DNA of 14,635 nt from Ignavibacteriota bacterium. GTDB lineage: Bacteria; Bacteroidota; Ignavibacteria; Ignavibacteriales; Melioribacteraceae. The stretch covers positions 1 through 14,635 of the forward strand of contig JADJGF010000002.1 in NCBI GenBank assembly GCA_016708125.1, in the 5' to 3' direction. Below, piece by piece: positions 13,915 to 14,635 of this stretch (its first letter is position 1; each line of letters starts with the position of its first letter). The position numbers and the translations under genes were made by a program. The notes beneath the pieces are model-generated. The model worked only from the letters and a program-made list of their open reading frames with translations, did not search any database and was not told the origin of the DNA.

Positions 13915-13959
13915 GAAAAGAGGCAGTTGCCCGGAGGCAAAGGGAAGCACCCTCTTTTC
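13915..13959 (-). promoter_or_regulatory. Structured mRNA leader with UCCG tetraloop
   Basis: The minus-strand transcript from the promoter at 13956-13977 would begin with GAAAAGAGG pairing to CCTCTTTTC (9 bp, 13951-13959 with 13915-13923). It encloses a second hairpin TTGCC-TCCG-GGCAA (13927-13940) capped by a C(UCCG)G loop of the very stable UNCG class. A T-rich run follows (TTTTATTTT). It may be an attenuator or an mRNA-protecting 5' structure for the 117-aa gene. No ligand-binding class is recognised. Confidence 0.6.
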
Positions 13960-13977
13960 TATGTCATAATATGTATA
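13956..13977 (-). promoter_or_regulatory. Putative phage promoter (TATACATAT element) for the 117-aa gene
   Basis: TATACATAT on the minus strand (13969-13977), seven bases, then TAGAAA (13956-13961) as a possible -10. It is separated from the coding start by the structured leader and is divergent from the promoter at 14032. Confidence 0.5.
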
Positions 13978-14031
13978 TATAATTTGAGAAAACAAATCAT
14001 TTTTATCAATTTAAAGCTATTAATATTTTGA

Positions 14032-14058
14032 TATACATATTTGATTTTGCTGTATATT
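14032..14058 (+). promoter_or_regulatory. Putative phage promoter (TATACATAT element) for the right-edge gene
   Basis: ATTTTGATATACATAT ends at 14040, and TATATT at 14053-14058 is a candidate -10. The start codon lies 41 bases after the element. The upstream bases match the copy at 3843. Confidence 0.55.
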
Positions 14059-14081
14059 TTTATTCAATAATTGGAGGAAAA

Positions 14082-14635
14082 ATGGATAGTAATCATTATT
14101 TAAAATCTTATATTAATTTAGATACTAAACAATATGTTATTTCTTATTTAAATACCGATTCAAATCATGTTGAAGAAGAACATTTTGATACAGAAGAACA
14201 ATTAGAAGAATTTAAACATAAATTAGGAAGTTCATGTGATACTGTAATTGATAATTTTTTAAAAGAAAAATCCGAAGATGATTTTAAATTAGATATGGAT
14301 GTAATTTTGAGATTTAAAAAAATATTAGAATTAGGATTTAATTATGTTATTATGCATTGGGATACTGCTTATTTAAGTTCTAACTGCTTAATAGATTTCA
14401 TTTTTAATCATTATAGTGATAAAAATGTTAATGTTATATATGAAAATAAAACAACATATGAAGGATTATTAATATCATATGTTTTTGATAATTTTGGAAA
14501 TATTCCTATAACTGTATCTCATGATATATTGGAAATGATTGGTTATAGAATGTCATTATTACATCCAGAAATAGATGCGGATTATAGGCATTTTTATAAT
14601 TTCTTTTTGATAGTATTTAATGAACCCAAACATTT
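14082..14635 (+). CDS. Hypothetical protein, runs off right edge
   Basis: An uninterrupted frame of 184 codons from ATG at 14082 to the end of the window, with GGAGG five bases upstream and a promoter element before it. The protein begins MDSNHYLKSYINLDTKQYVI and is rich in Asp, Glu, Tyr and Phe; it contains YVIMHWDTAYLSSNCLIDFI near the middle and reads as a soluble alpha/beta protein. No motif is recognised. It is divergent from the minus-strand block and opens a separate transcription unit extending to the right. Confidence 0.8.
   Translation, partial: MDSNHYLKSYINLDTKQYVISYLNTDSNHVEEEHFDTEEQLEEFKHKLGSSCDTVIDNFLKEKSEDDFKLDMDVILRFKKILELGFNYVIMHWDTAYLSSNCLIDFIFNHYSDKNVNVIYENKTTYEGLLISYVFDNFGNIPITVSHDILEMIGYRMSLLHPEIDADYRHFYNFFLIVFNEPKH

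Noticed and set aside
13798..14031. Plus-strand open frame of 77 codons
   Set aside because: Antisense to the 117-aa gene and its hairpin leader, and ends in the divergent promoter region; no ribosome site.
1..14635. Stop-codon reassignment as in some AT-rich jumbo phages
   Set aside because: TAA and TGA end the main genes at overlaps with the next start, and TAG ends the 41-aa ORF; no conserved gene contains an in-frame stop.
1..14635. tRNA genes or a CRISPR array
   Set aside because: No cloverleaf-like GC-containing segment or regularly spaced repeats are seen; the only long repeat is the single 51-bp pair.

Overview
The window is very AT-rich (about a quarter G+C by eye) with tightly packed, overlapping genes, nearly all on the minus strand. 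They encode a phage-type replication set: a family B DNA polymerase in two pieces, a GyrB/T4 gp39-like type II topoisomerase large subunit, an SF2 helicase and a UDG-superfamily protein. Good Shine-Dalgarno sites, TAA/TGA/TAG stops and intrinsic terminators show bacterial expression with the standard bacterial code. The best reading is part of the genome of a large, T4-like or jumbo-like tailed phage. The host cannot be told from this sequence.

Layout, right to left along the minus strand. At the right edge a plus-strand gene of unknown function (14082 to end) diverges from a 117-aa gene (13530-13883) that has a structured leader. Next comes a unit with a 61-aa protein, the topoisomerase subunit and a helix-turn-helix protein whose reading frame is broken or shifted near its start (10987-11470), closed by a strong terminator at 10924-10965. 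A second, tightly coupled unit follows: UDG-like Fe-S protein, DEAD/DEAH-type helicase, J-domain protein, a free-standing intein-like protein, a GC-rich hairpin, the C-terminal piece of the polymerase carrying a mini-intein at YGD/TDS, and two small proteins. A 41-aa acidic ORF then runs into tandem hairpins (4219-4280).

The segment 3781-4187 is a small plus-strand cassette flanked by a perfect 51-bp direct repeat that contains the start of an HtpX-like M48 metallopeptidase gene. Left of the peptidase lie a stand-alone ClpX-type zinc domain (52 aa), a pyrimidine-dimer-glycosylase-like protein, the N-terminal piece of the polymerase, and the start of a gene leaving the left edge.

The polymerase pieces are encoded in permuted order, C-terminal piece upstream, in different apparent transcription units. 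They must assemble into one exonuclease-polymerase after the intein removes itself from motif C. Six exact copies of TATACATAT, all upstream of starts and mostly 32-35 nt away, look like a phage promoter element. Other signals worth attention are the intein-like protein that has lost its splicing and endonuclease residues, the UDG-like protein that keeps its cluster cysteines but not its active site, islands of foreign-looking codon use over catalytic motifs of topoisomerase and polymerase, and shared NPF-containing acidic N-termini on two proteins.
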